64,000 nt of DNA, taken from NCBI RefSeq assembly GCF_009389715.1, contig NC_052404.1, positions 10,176,480 through 10,240,479 of the forward strand, in the 5' to 3' direction. A program made the position numbers and the translations under genes. Origin of the DNA: Phoenix dactylifera. Taxonomy: Eukaryota; Streptophyta; Magnoliopsida; Arecales; Arecaceae. Each line of letters starts with the position of its first letter. The first letter of the stretch is position 1. This document shows, piece after piece, positions 39,001 to 48,629 of the stretch. Under the pieces are notes generated by a model. That model was not told the origin of the DNA and made no database searches. It saw only the letters and a list, made by a program, of their open reading frames with translations.

Positions 39001-39365
39001 AATCGTAAGTGTCAACCCTTTGGTGAAAGAAGGCACATAAAGCGGACTACAAATAGTTAGGAAAAGGCTAAATAGTAATGGTTATGGTTATTGTTAACCC
39101 CCCTTTTTTCTAAAACTGACAATCTCCTCGGCTTTACTCTAGTGCAACTTATCCAAGTGACTGATTGTTTCTGCTGCATTGCAAGACTTTGAATCACCCT
39201 ACATGTTTGACACTGCAGGCAATTCAATGTCTTGGTGGCAATGGGTACGTGAATGAGTACCCAACAGGTCGTCTTCTGAGAGATGCAAAACTATTTGAGA
39301 TTGGTGCTGGGACTAGCGAAATCAGACGAATGATCATTGGTCGTGAACTTTTCAAACAAGGCTAA
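24001..39365 (+). CDS. IVD: isovaleryl-CoA dehydrogenase, mitochondrial, complete 15-exon gene
   Basis: Exons: 24001-24108, 25331-25414, 25487-25544, 26366-26490, 26582-26626, 28488-28536, 28661-28770, 31130-31206, 31503-31553, 31645-31709, 32861-33015, 33136-33176, 33270-33324, 36067-36123, 39219-39365. They sum to 1,227 bases, 408 residues plus TAA, almost the length of known plant IVDs. All introns are GT-AG. The enzyme oxidises isovaleryl-CoA to 3-methylcrotonyl-CoA in leucine breakdown and passes electrons to ETF. Residues 1-30 are Arg/Ser/Ala-rich without acids, as in a mitochondrial presequence. Acyl-CoA dehydrogenase landmarks follow: EEYGGLG, MSESNAGSD (152-160), [27 protein letters not shown] and a C-terminal GAGTSEIRR. 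Glu269 in [13 protein letters not shown] is the IVD-type catalytic base. Oddity: Ser155 replaces the usual Pro of MSEPN. Introns total about 14 kb, swollen by insertions. Poly(A) signal AATAAA lies at 39528-39533. Confidence 0.95.
26915..27750. repeat. GC-rich insertion with GGTACCGG subrepeats in IVD intron 5
   Basis: A block of much higher GC than the surrounding intron. Both edges carry degenerate palindromic subrepeats (CCGGTACC, ACCGATACCG, CCGATTC). The centre holds CT-rich leader-like sequence, then ATGGGCGATCCTCGTCAG reading [11 protein letters not shown] and a strong splice donor (GAG|GTAAGC) near 27,478. The edges show loose inverted similarity, so a TIR-type DNA transposon is possible, but I found no target duplication. 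Long frames across it on both strands are low-complexity chance frames. Confidence 0.45.
29747..29800 (+). mobile_element. possible LINE 3' tail in IVD intron 7
   Basis: TTTTTAATGAACATGGTCAGGCTTTGCC-type text ends in an A-rich run. A close relative (AATGAAGGGGATCAGGCTTTAGCC, then an A-rich tail) stands near 10,190-10,245 in a taxilin intron. A shared text before an A-rich tail suggests 3' ends of one non-LTR family. No coding part is visible. Confidence 0.3.
32037..32054. repeat. (CA)n microsatellite
   Basis: A short CA run next to TATATACATACATATATTA, in IVD intron 10. Confidence 0.8.
32160..32460 (+). repeat. diverged gypsy LTR fragment in IVD intron 10
   Basis: The order of short matches follows the LTR at 11841-12455: GGATCAtC, then TTTCGAGATCTA.AAC, GAATTCCATCGTT, GGTTAAACC, AAATTTTCTTTTTGGG and a GACTTTAACTGAGC run. 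Identity is low, so this is an old fossil copy of the same family. It has no coding part. Confidence 0.45.
33325..36066. other. IVD intron 13, 2.7 kb
   Basis: AT-rich intron. A segment near 34,160-34,260 ends in an A-rich run and could be a retroposon tail. A segment near 35,215-35,320 repeats GTATCTGTATCTGTATCTG-type text. Neither has clear boundaries. No gene is seen; the 119-codon frame at 35218-35577 lies in the repetitive part. Confidence 0.4.
37640..37664. repeat. (TG)n microsatellite
   Basis: About 24 bases of alternating TG in IVD intron 14. Confidence 0.9.
38150..38780 (-). repeat. insertion with promoter-plus-first-exon-like segment in IVD intron 14
   Basis: On the minus strand a TATA-like GGGATATAAAGGC (about 38650) is followed by a CT-rich leader. 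Then comes ATGACAACGCCGCACAACG (38,563 downward), reading [15 protein letters not shown], and a strong donor CAG|GTAAGTC near 38,518. Downstream are GA-rich tracts and a roughly 70-bp imperfect duplication (GGATC..GAGCTTTCGAA). It looks like a captured or cryptic first exon, antisense to IVD. The outer boundaries are unclear. Confidence 0.4.
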
Positions 39366-39527
39366 CAAGAAGATGATTTCCATATGATTATTATGAACGT
39401 ACTCTGTAGAATCACTGCTTGGAGCAGCAGGTGACAAGGGAGATGCAATGCAGGGTATTGTTGATCAAAATCAGTTGATCTGTCCACCAGCCTGACTTGT
39501 ATCAACACATTATCTCTTCTACATAGT

Positions 39528-39533
39528 AATAAA
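39528..39533 (+). terminator. IVD polyadenylation signal
   Basis: AATAAA lies 163 bp after the IVD stop codon and before the LINE remnant. It is the first canonical signal downstream. Confidence 0.5.
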
Positions 39534-39620
39534 GAAGTTTGATTTGACATTTACTTTCTAGAAATGCTATTGGTGAGTTATTGTACAAGATGTACAATTG
39601 CAAAGAACTAACTTGGCTTG

Positions 39621-39790
39621 GGCTGCAGATTGGGCGGCCACCCACGTGGCTAACCACGCCGGCAGTATTGTGTGGATAAGGGATGAGGAGCTGCCTCGGG
39701 AGCTCTATGATATTTTGGTTTTTGACTTTATTGAGTATATTTGTACATGTGTTGTATGAATTACCTGTCGTAGTGGGAAAAAAAAAAAAA
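39621..39790 (+). mobile_element. severely 5'-truncated LINE (RNase H tail) with target duplication
   Basis: The frame reads ADWAATHVANHAG, then IVWIRDEELPRELYDILVFD and a stop. This is the C-terminal RNase-H-like end found in many plant non-LTR retrotransposons. A poly(A) run follows. Direct repeats TAACTTGGCTTG (39609-39620) and TAACTTGACTTG (39791-39802) flank it with one mismatch. Only about 170 bp were inserted, typical of incomplete reverse transcription. It sits just past the IVD poly(A) signal. Confidence 0.8.
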
Positions 39791-39802
39791 TAACTTGACT
39801 TG

Positions 39803-40350
39803 CAACAATTTGGCATGGGACCTGAGTGGCAGTGGCCGGTGCTGGTGGAACAATAATCTCCTGCTGGAGCCCAGTAATTTTTGGTGAGAGATTGGCTGTG
39901 GTGCTTCCCACCTTAGGCTGGGATGGATGTTCATTGTCCGGGATGTCTGTTGAATTGCAGGCTGAAACTCTTATGCTTTGTTCGATTGGTTGCTGGGCGA
40001 CTAATCCAAATTCAGTGTATATGGTATTACAGAAAGTATCGTGCCTGTCGTTAGCAGAAGACAACAACAGGCATCCAAACAGAGGATTTCAGATTGGACC
40101 AAAAAGCTGTTAGTGGATAAATTATGGGAATGATGCCCTTGGCTCTCTCACAAATTTGATAATTGGAGCTGAAGCATTCTTCACTCGGAGCATCTCTAAA
40201 TGTATTTTACTGATCAAATAAAAGCTAGCAACTGGTTTCATGGAGTAGCCTCGGACATGGAGTAGCCTTGGATATTCTCAATTCAACTAAATGTGTTTTT
40301 GAAATAAAAGTTTTGACCCTCATGAAATGGTTAACTATACATTTGTCTTT
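39803..40350. other. intergenic, nothing recognised
   Basis: This stretch follows the LINE tail. A 95-codon plus-strand frame at 39826-40113 overlaps an opposite frame of similar length; neither shows a domain. No repeats with clear ends are seen. Confidence 0.4.
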
Positions 40351-40905
40351 GTCACACCCCTAACCTGAGATTGCAAGTTGAGAGTCGCGACCATATACTT
40401 ATAGAAAACTCTCCTATAAGCATGTAAGGCATCTCATCACGTATCATAAACAAGCAGCAGAATAAATTTAAATAACTAGTGTTCAAATCTCAATTTAAAT
40501 AACTAGAATTAAATTTTAATATCTCACATAACCAACAAAATGTATCAAACTCTAGTTAAATTTTGATCTAAATAAAATGTCAAATTCAACTTAGTTACTT
40601 TTTCGATTATAACTCTGTAACATCTTAGTTCTCAGAATTTGTAAAAACAGTAAGATATGGAATATAGAGATAGACAACTCAATAAGCAATGAACACTTTA
40701 ATTAGATAAATTAGGTAATAAATTAAATAATTATTTTTAAAAATGAATATATGAAACTTATCAATTTAAAACCAAATTTAGATAAGCAGCATTATCGAGA
40801 TATTACGCATGCCAAACTTAATTTTTCTCAAAATCTAAATGCCGTTCATAAATCAATTTTTTTTCAAATCTTCAAATTTACTCGATAGTTAAGAACTATG
40901 ACCAC

Positions 40906-41093
40906 ATCAAAGTACCATCGCATAACCCCTAGTAGCAGGATATCAAAGTGCCATCGTACAACCCCCATTAGTAGGATATTGGAATGCGAATATACAACCT
41001 CCACAGCTAGGGTATTGAAATACCAACGTACAACTCTCACTGGTAGGATATCAAAGTGCCAACGTACAACCCCTACTAGCAGGATATCGAAGT
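40906..41093. repeat. 36-bp minisatellite, five copies plus a partial
   Basis: Five diverged units of exactly 36 bp. The pattern is ATCAAAGTGCCAACGTACAA followed by CCCCTACTAGCAGGAT. They start at 40906 and end with a partial unit (ATCGAAGT). Because 36 is a multiple of three, a 12-residue repeat appears in a chance open frame. The surrounding 40,350-41,800 starts with GTCACACCCCTAACCTGAG and looks like part of an old LTR element (uncertain). Adjacent units without spacers rule out CRISPR. Confidence 0.8.
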
Positions 41094-42578
41094 ATAGTTT
41101 GGCTATGAGTCCAAATCTGTTTCAAATCAAAACTTTTTTTCTCAAAAGCATGTTCAATGCTCCAAATCGTAAGATATATAAAATCATACGACATTAAAAT
41201 CAATCGAGTATGATCCATATCAAAACCAATATGTTCGATCAAACATCATACAATATTCTAAAAAAAGACATATAATAATATATTATGCATCAAGTTCATA
41301 AATCAAGAATAATTCAATTCAAATAATATTTATAATTTATCAATAAATTTTAAAAAAGAGTTATATTATTTATCTTATGAGCGAAATCAAACTACGGGTC
41401 CAAATAATTTTGACAATTCCTCGTAAAATCTAAGACTTTAACGAACGCTCATTGAAATCTCTAGTGAGCACTATGAGCCAATACCATTGAAAGTTGGAAG
41501 TCAAAAAAGGAAAAAGGAACTAACGATGGTAGCGATCGGCAAAATAATGAGGCAAAAGGGAGTATGAATTTTTAAATAGCTGATGGAGGCTAGGTTTCGT
41601 AGCTCCTATAGAAAATCATAATTGAGTAAGAATTCGCCTCCTACTTCGAGTCAAACAGTACTCTATCTCTCTTTTTTTTCAATCTCCTACTCCAAATCGA
41701 GCAAAGCTCCATTTTTTTTTTCGTCTCCTAATTCAACTCCCATATCTAGGTCAGTCAAGTAAACTGAGCCCAATCCCTTATTAGCTAAACTGAATATTAT
41801 AACATGAATGATGGACGGAAAGGGCCAAATCATCTCTTATAGGTTACCAGCCTATATCTATGATTACCACTTTTGATTTCCTAATGTATTGGTAATCTCA
41901 TTCAATACTTTACAGTGAATTGCATGGCCTGTAACTTTTACCTATGATGCATCTCCCGATGACAGAATTCTATACATCAAATCATTAAGCCATATACCTG
42001 CATGGTGCTTGTTACAGAAAAATGGATTACATTTAAAAAAAAAAAATGTTACCCCGTTGTTTTGCATGAAAAAAATGCTGAGAATTTGAAAAGAATGAGC
42101 ATTATGAAATTACAATATCAAATTCGGATGATCTATATTCCAACAAACCAGTTTCTTGCTGGGCACCCAGGTTTAATATGAACACCATCGGATGGCGTGC
42201 CATTGAAAGCGCTCTCCACGTATCGCATTTCACAAGGTCCACTATCCTTTTCAAATAATAAAAATAAGACTGAATGGTTATGGTTATAATAAAAATTATT
42301 ATAACTACAGGTAATTTATCCGCAGATGCTAATATAAGTTGCTTGCCCATGTCATAAGCTAATTTCGAAAAATAACTGCCTCTTAATTAAGCCTGCGCCA
42401 CGTCATAAAACTACATTTGCTTGGGTAAGGTGAGGCTCTTCCTAGGTCTTCCTACTCCAATTTTAAATGCCAATGCATCATTCTACAAACTTATATTACT
42501 TGTCGATGTATTTTACATTGAAAATTATGAAAAAATTACGTTTATTTCATCAATAAACACTAGACATGAGTATGAAAA

Positions 42579-43007
42579 TGTAACAATTCAAGATCTCACC
42601 CAAAATGGCTAGCCGGAAGGTATTATTTGGGTTCCTTGACCCTGTATAAGTACCCAAGATTTACTCAGCGAATAACCGATGTAGGAATAAACACACGCCC
42701 GTACGGATCCTCACATACTCCCTCCGTTCAAGCCCTGACGTCCTCGTCAGGCTAAGGGTTCAAATCTAATCACAAACACCACGATTGGCCCGGGGTCAGC
42801 CCCAATGGATCCGTGCTGCAGTGTCCCCTAGTCCACATAGGTTATGAGCCGGGTTCACTCTGATACCATTTGTAACAACCCAAGACCTCATCCAAAATAG
42901 CTAGCCGGAAGGTATTATTTTGGTTCCTTGATTCTGTATAAGTACCTAAAATCTACCCTGCGAATAACCGATGTGGGACTAAACACACGTTCGCATGGGT
43001 CCTCACA
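42579..43007 (-). mobile_element. whole TRIM retrotransposon with 5-bp target duplication
   Basis: Two LTRs of 137 bp lie at 42579-42715 and 42871-43007; each starts TG and ends CA. Read on the minus strand, the 5' LTR (43007-42871) is followed by AA and the primer binding site TGGTATCAGAG. A 155-bp internal segment and a purine tract (GGAGGGAG) precede the 3' LTR. Flanking GAAAA at 42574-42578 and 43008-43012 is a perfect target duplication. It looks whole for its class but codes for nothing. LTR divergence near 10-15% suggests moderate age. Its LTR shares TGTGAGG and CACATCGG with the array at 21.4-22.8 kb. Confidence 0.9.
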
Positions 43008-43492
43008 GAAAACATAAAACCACCTATGCTTGCAACATGAAGCCTGACTCATGAAAGTTCGAATCCTCTTTATTCATGTCATGAAATGGATGGTCCAAAT
43101 TCAGTTATCCACCACCATCCATCCATCAATTAGTGACAGAAGCTTGAACAGAGATACCATATATGGCCTACCTTCATTAATCCGTGATTGAACCCGACAA
43201 TTTGGATTGAATCTGAAGTGAATGAATTGGGCAGTGGTCAACACTAGACCTTCATTTTCATAGTTGCAGCCACCCTACTGAGCCTTAATTATATCGCTGC
43301 TACATTATTATGGTATCCTTCCATCCGATTCTTAAAGCTAGCCAGACTAGGTGGAGGGTCGATCCTAGATCCTTGTAGTCTGATTGGCCCATGATGGGTT
43401 TATAATGGCCACAAGATGAATGTGGAGTCAAATTTTCAATAGGAGATCTACAAAAGAAAGAAAATAGATATAAATGGGATTGGATCACATTT

Positions 43493-44490
43493 AGATATAG
43501 ATATAAATAGATATGATGGTGATTCAATAATTTTGCTATTTGTCAATCTAACTCTATAAATGGGATTGGATGCATAATTATATTTTACTGGCTCTGGAGC
43601 TCTACAAGGGCGGCTTCTTATTATATAGTAAAATAAAAGTTTGTTATGTTAATGAAATCAATAGTGGTCAATTTCCTGTATTAATATCAGTGCAACCAAC
43701 TATTAATAGCGTTAGTTAGCATACTTAAAATCTATTATAGTTATACTTATATATACATCTTGTATATACTATTGTATACACGCAATTCATATATAATTCA
43801 ATATACGGAGATTTCATCTTCTTCTTCCTCTTCTGTAATTTTTTTTTCTTAATTCGGTATCAAAGCCCACTTGTCCTTCTTGCCTGCCAAAATTTTTTTG
43901 CTTCCACTAATTAATCCACATGTCATCCCTCGTACTCTACATGTGAGAGAAGGTGTTGAAAAATAATAGTCCCACATCGGATAGGTTAAGAATTTTTGTG
44001 GTGCTTATATACTCTTAAGCCCATTTATTGAAATGCTCAGATTTTTAGATAGGTTCTTATCCATATAGAGTAATAATAAAGTGATATCCTTAGTAGTTTT
44101 ACGGATGAAAAGAGTGGAATAATAAAAACCATGAGCGAAACTAAATCGAGAGACCATAGCATTGAATTTTGCAGACCAGGCATATGGAGCTTACTTAAGA
44201 CCATATGAAGTATGACGAAGCCAGTATACCTTATTTGGTGGATGAGGTAACTTGACGGTGGCTGTATATATACTTCTTCTGAAAGATCACCATTAAGGAG
44301 GGTATTTTTGACATCCACTTCTTCTGAAAGATCACTATTAAGAAAGACATTTTTGACATTCATATGAAAAGGTGGCTATTTTCTAGAGCCACAGTAATAA
44401 GACCAAGTATGCATCCAATCCCATTTATAGAGTTAGATTGACAAATAGCAAAATTATTGAATCACCATCATATCTATTTATATCTATTTA
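43493..44490. mobile_element. Copia relic framed by inverted repeats of about 80 bp
   Basis: About 80 bases at 43493-43574 are repeated inverted at 44408-44490 with near-perfect identity (AATAATTTTGCTATTTGTCA in both). Between them lie Ty1-copia remains. There is an LTR-like promoter with a following GGTATCAAAGCC primer site near 43,855, and a second LTR-like AGTCCCACATCGG block near 43,970. On the minus strand at 44037-44363 is a reverse-transcriptase remnant with the DVKN.FLNGDLSEEVYIQPP text. The element is broken in several places and rearranged. The inverted repeats are much better preserved than the Copia parts. Confidence 0.6.
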
Positions 44491-44775
44491 TATCACAAAC
44501 AACTCTCGAGTTTGTTTAGCGAACTTCGCATCTTGGACTACTGGGTTGTTAGTGCGCACAGGCGGCGAGCCACAGAAGAAGCCTGCTTGGTTGTTCATGT
44601 CTGAATCACCATCAGGATCATCCTGAGAAGGACCAAACTTTAAAAAAGTTGGATACGAAAACTAATAAATTAAGACTAAAATATCTGTTACATGATTTTG
44701 AAGTAGACGGGTACCTTGTTCAAGATAATATCAAGGATCTCCGGACCACAATCCCCTCTATGGATAGGCAAAATG
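44488..44775 (-). pseudogene. 3'-terminal two-exon fragment of an unrecognised plant gene
   Basis: Exon 44775-44715 follows a TTTTTTTCCAG acceptor and reads ILPIHRGDCGPEILDIILNK. A 92-bp GT-AG intron separates it from exon 44622-44488, which reads DDPDGDSDMNNQAGFFCGSP then PVRTNNPVVQDAKFAKQT and ends at TAA. The two exons share a frame across the junction. The GSPP.R..NPVVQDA motif resembles the C-terminus of a plant-specific family of unknown function; this is memory of a pattern, not a search. No upstream exons are seen. It is probably a captured fragment in the CACTA-associated block, and its last codons abut the Copia-related inverted repeat. Confidence 0.5.
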
Positions 44776-46020
44776 CTGGAAAAAAATAAAACAGAATCAG
44801 GGAGATGCAACCTTGGCGCCGGCATTGTAAGAATATAACGTTGAAAAGATGAGGGCATTGCGTCATGCATGCTTTACGGGCTTTATCTCTAGCTGGTTAG
44901 TTCAAAGTCATTAACTAATATATGTTCACTGGATGCTGACTCATCTTATTGAAATCACTTTGGAGAAACATGAAAAAGAAAAAAAAGTTCCATCTGCAAT
45001 GTCAAATATACTAAGAATGACAAATAAGGTCAAAATTCAACCAGCCTTCTACTTTAATTCAAAACTATAACATGAACCAAACTGGCACAAAATTTATCAA
45101 CAATTATACGCTTTTTTCAGAAGCATTTTCACTGCACGCTGGGAGTGAGCATCAGAAGCATATTCATTGAATAAAATGTAAAATCCATCAGAAGCATTTT
45201 CACTGCACCTGAGTTGGGAGGTCCCAAGAGATCATGTATCAAACCCCTGGTGGAGAACTGATATTATTTGACTACCAAATCCATCAGAAATTGGCATCTT
45301 GCATGGAACTTGATTCTGCTCGTCCGATGGTAAGGTATAGATATCCTATAAATGAACTGTAGTGGAAGTATTGTTGTTCCAACACATAACATCATGTTGA
45401 AGATTCCTTGGAATAAATAGGCAGTGAGGAAATTAAATGGACCATATCTGAAGGAGTGGTGGTAGTAGCTGTCTTTTTGAGTCAGTTACAACTTACAAGG
45501 TTGTAAGTAGTAATTTCTCAAGGCACTCTTCCAAGAGGAACTTCACCTATCAAGCCCCAATACAGTCTTAGCTGCGCTGTCTTTTTGCCCAATAAGAACA
45601 AGTGCCCAAGAAGAATACATGAAGACAGTTCTGAAATAAAATGTTAATCACTCGATTGCAGTCATGTGAGAATTACCAAACAGCAAAATCTTCCCAGCAT
45701 TAGCCTTGCATCCAGAAAATACATCATAACAATTATAAAAATGAGAATGATGCCATAAATCTGAACACATTAGATATGAAAGGCGTGACCTCAATTGATG
45801 GAAACCTGGTCTGGAAATTTATGTTTATGTTTTCTTTACAAATTCAAGATGGACTTTACAAAAAAAGGCAGTATAATTTCAGCTATCTTACCACTACAAC
45901 CCTAGCAAACCCAACACAACACAATGAATATGTGCATGAAGAACCATGCAAAATGTAAAGCTATTCTGATTGAGGCTGGAAAAAAGACCATGGAATATTA
46001 GTTGATACATGGAAAGCTAC

Positions 46021-46475
46021 CTTGGTAAGTGTTGCTATTCCACTCATTCTTTGCATAAAATTGAGGGCAACCCTTTCTGCCACAATAATGCTGCATGCAC
46101 ATCCTTAACATAACAAATAAAAAGAAAAATAAACAAGCATTCTTATGAGTATAATCAAAAGACCAAGTCATGTTATAATCTAAATTTTTACCATATACTT
46201 TGCCAAACTGCATGCCTTTGTGAACATAGTTTCCATCTTTCTGAGACCATTCAACCTATCAAATTATCCAGAAAAATTCTGCTGAATGAAACTAGCGAGC
46301 ATTATATTGAATCTTGGAGAATTTATAGCAAGGAGTTATACCTTTAATGATGGATCAACCTCATTAAAAATCATCTCTGCAAAAGAAATTCCAGCAATGA
46401 CCCCATCCTCCTTTGCAATGAAGTGGGCTTCTGCTTTCATGTCCACCGGAACAGTGGCTAAACAAGTTACATCCC
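46021..46475 (-). pseudogene. QPT: internal three-exon fragment of quinolinate phosphoribosyltransferase
   Basis: Exons 46475-46342, 46255-46192 and 46090-46021 have good GT-AG sites and join in frame. They read [56 protein letters not shown] and [20 protein letters not shown]. This is the N-terminal and hinge part of nicotinate-nucleotide pyrophosphorylase (carboxylating), the plastid enzyme that makes nicotinate mononucleotide from quinolinate for NAD. The catalytic barrel (the ETRKTAPGLR region onward) and the true 5' exons are absent. The fragment cannot be a working enzyme. The open frame and intact splice sites suggest a young capture. Confidence 0.85.
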
Positions 46476-47261
46476 CTGTCTCAATACAAAGAAAACAATA
46501 AGCTAGATAATCGTCATACAAGTTCTGCAGGACTTCCACTGCAAAATATTGTGCAAATATTCCACTCAAGAACAGAGTGAGAAGAATTTGAAGACCCCAA
46601 ACCATACTTTCCCTGGTAGTTGAATTTGTTACTGTACTTGCTATTAAAGCACCCTACCACCTTCACTCTTCCCCCTACTGGAAGTGTTTCAAATGGACTA
46701 CACACTATAAAAATTAATTTATTGACTAGAAGTAATGATAAATACCGTAGAGCACTTACATAGAAAATCTGAACAAGGATGAAACGTAAGAAGGAATAAA
46801 GTGCTAAAGCTGCTTTATGGTCGCAAAGACTCTGTGAACTTAATTTTTCACATTGATCAGGTAATATCCACATCAGGGTTGGGATGACTGCAGACTTTAG
46901 TGTAAATAAACTGCACAGAAAAAAGAAGCTAACAGTAAATAAATCGCAAACACATAAAAATTAACAAAGTAGCTGTACAGGTATCAGCTCAACCCCCTGT
47001 ATGACTATAACTCGTTAACCATTAACTACAAGAAACACGAGATTAGATTGCTGTCGAGTGCAAATAAAATAGCACATAGATATCACGAAAATTAATGCTT
47101 GGGACAAATGCCCATTGTTTCACAACCAAAAAAGAAGTTTAATGAAAGAAAGAATTTGACCAGTGCCAAGAAAACCATCTTTGATAACCAATGTTTTCAT
47201 TTCTGTTTGGTTTTCTTCAATAATCTAAAGAGATAACCACTTTTAAGAAACGAGAGAAGAA

Positions 47262-47803
47262 GAAGGGAACCGGAGTGCGAGGTCGACGGTGGCGGGGAAG
47301 CGAGATGGGGAGGCGATGGATTAATGTCGGCGCGGGACGCCGATCGGAGCTCGGAAAGCGAGATGGGGAGGCGATGGATTGATGTCGGCGCGGGGACGAT
47401 GATCGGAGCTCGGGAAGCGAGATGGGAGGCGATCGGAGCTCGGGGACGCCGATCGGAGCTCGGGAAGCGAGATGGAGAGGCGATCGGAGCTCGAGGACGC
47501 CGATCGGAGCTCGGGAAGCGAGATGGAGAGGAGAGGAGATGGGGACCCTTTTGAATGAGAGGAGAGGAGACGAGACGAGACTTTTTAAGGCAGAGAGGGT
47601 TGGAAAGGATTTGGCCTACGACGACGCTTATAAGCGTCGTCGTAGGTCCAGCTTACCGCGACGCTTAAAAGCGTCGTCTATTCTAATGATGTACCGACGC
47701 TTTTAAAAAGCGTCGGTAAAATTTGGCGCTGATCAAAACTATCCCGACGCTTTTCCCTAGCGTCGGGAAAAAAGCGTCGGAAAATGTACCTTTTCCTGTA
47801 GTG
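47262..47803 (-). mobile_element. CACTA transposon terminus with subterminal palindromes
   Basis: Read on the minus strand from 47803 the end is CACTACAGGAAAAGG. Several copies of CCGACGC/GCGTCGG follow in inverted pairs: 47742-47767, 47691-47718, and a perfect 32-bp palindrome at 47615-47646 (arms CCTACGACGACGCTTA). This is the layout of En/Spm-type subterminal regions. Further in (47281-47540) a GA-rich tract carries tandem copies of GATCGGAGCTCGGGAAGCGA spaced about 30-60 bp. The opposite terminus (CACTACAGG on the plus strand) was not found to the left, down to 39 kb. Confidence 0.7.
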
Positions 47804-48629
47804 AATGTATGTTACTTCTCATTTCAATAAAAGCACCCAATAATTCACACTTCTTCGATGTTTATTATCTAGCCCCTTTGGTTTTCACAGCAATACTCAC
47901 ATGTCATGCCAACTTAAAACAATCATGGCCAGTCCCAATCATGATAGGAAAGGTAAAAGTTTGCCATTAGGTTCACAGCCAGTTGTTAAAAAAAAAAAAA
48001 ATCCAAACTATCAAATGGATCCAAATTTGATATTCACAACTGCAAGTGCATCACTTGTTTTATCTAAAGGTAGTGCTAAATAGAAATGCTTGGAAAAAGA
48101 GGATTAAATAGAAATGCTTGCAAGTGCATCACCAATCATTATGAACCATCACCAAGCTTATTGGAGGCAACTGAGCCTCACAGTGTCAAACCAACAACAG
48201 GGAGCAAATCTATTGTATTTTATTGGCATCATAATACTTAGGTACAATATTTAGGCACAATGGCATTCCTTACAAACCATAAGCTTTACTTTGCACAGAC
48301 TAATCCTCTTTTTTTTTTCTTCAGTTTTTTTCTCTATTTAAACTTACAGATTCTGGACAACAGTAACAAAAAAAGCTAAACATCTATTAAAAAGCAAGCA
48401 AGAAAGAAAGACCACGAATACTCCTATCCAAAACTAGATTAGAAAAATCAGCATCATCATTCCTCAAACATATTTTTTCCCATAAGATTATTGTCTAATC
48501 AAGGTAAGCACGTGTGAATAGTATATTAATGTGAAATTCAAGAGAGAGAAGAGGGAAAACAGTCTATAAACCCTGTAGCATAGAAAGATGCGGTTGGTTA
48601 ATCCAGAACTATTAGGGCGAGCCAGATAC

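Noticed and set aside
40906-41093. Possible CRISPR-like array
   Set aside because: Units are adjacent without unique spacers, diverged, and the genome is a plant; it is a minisatellite.
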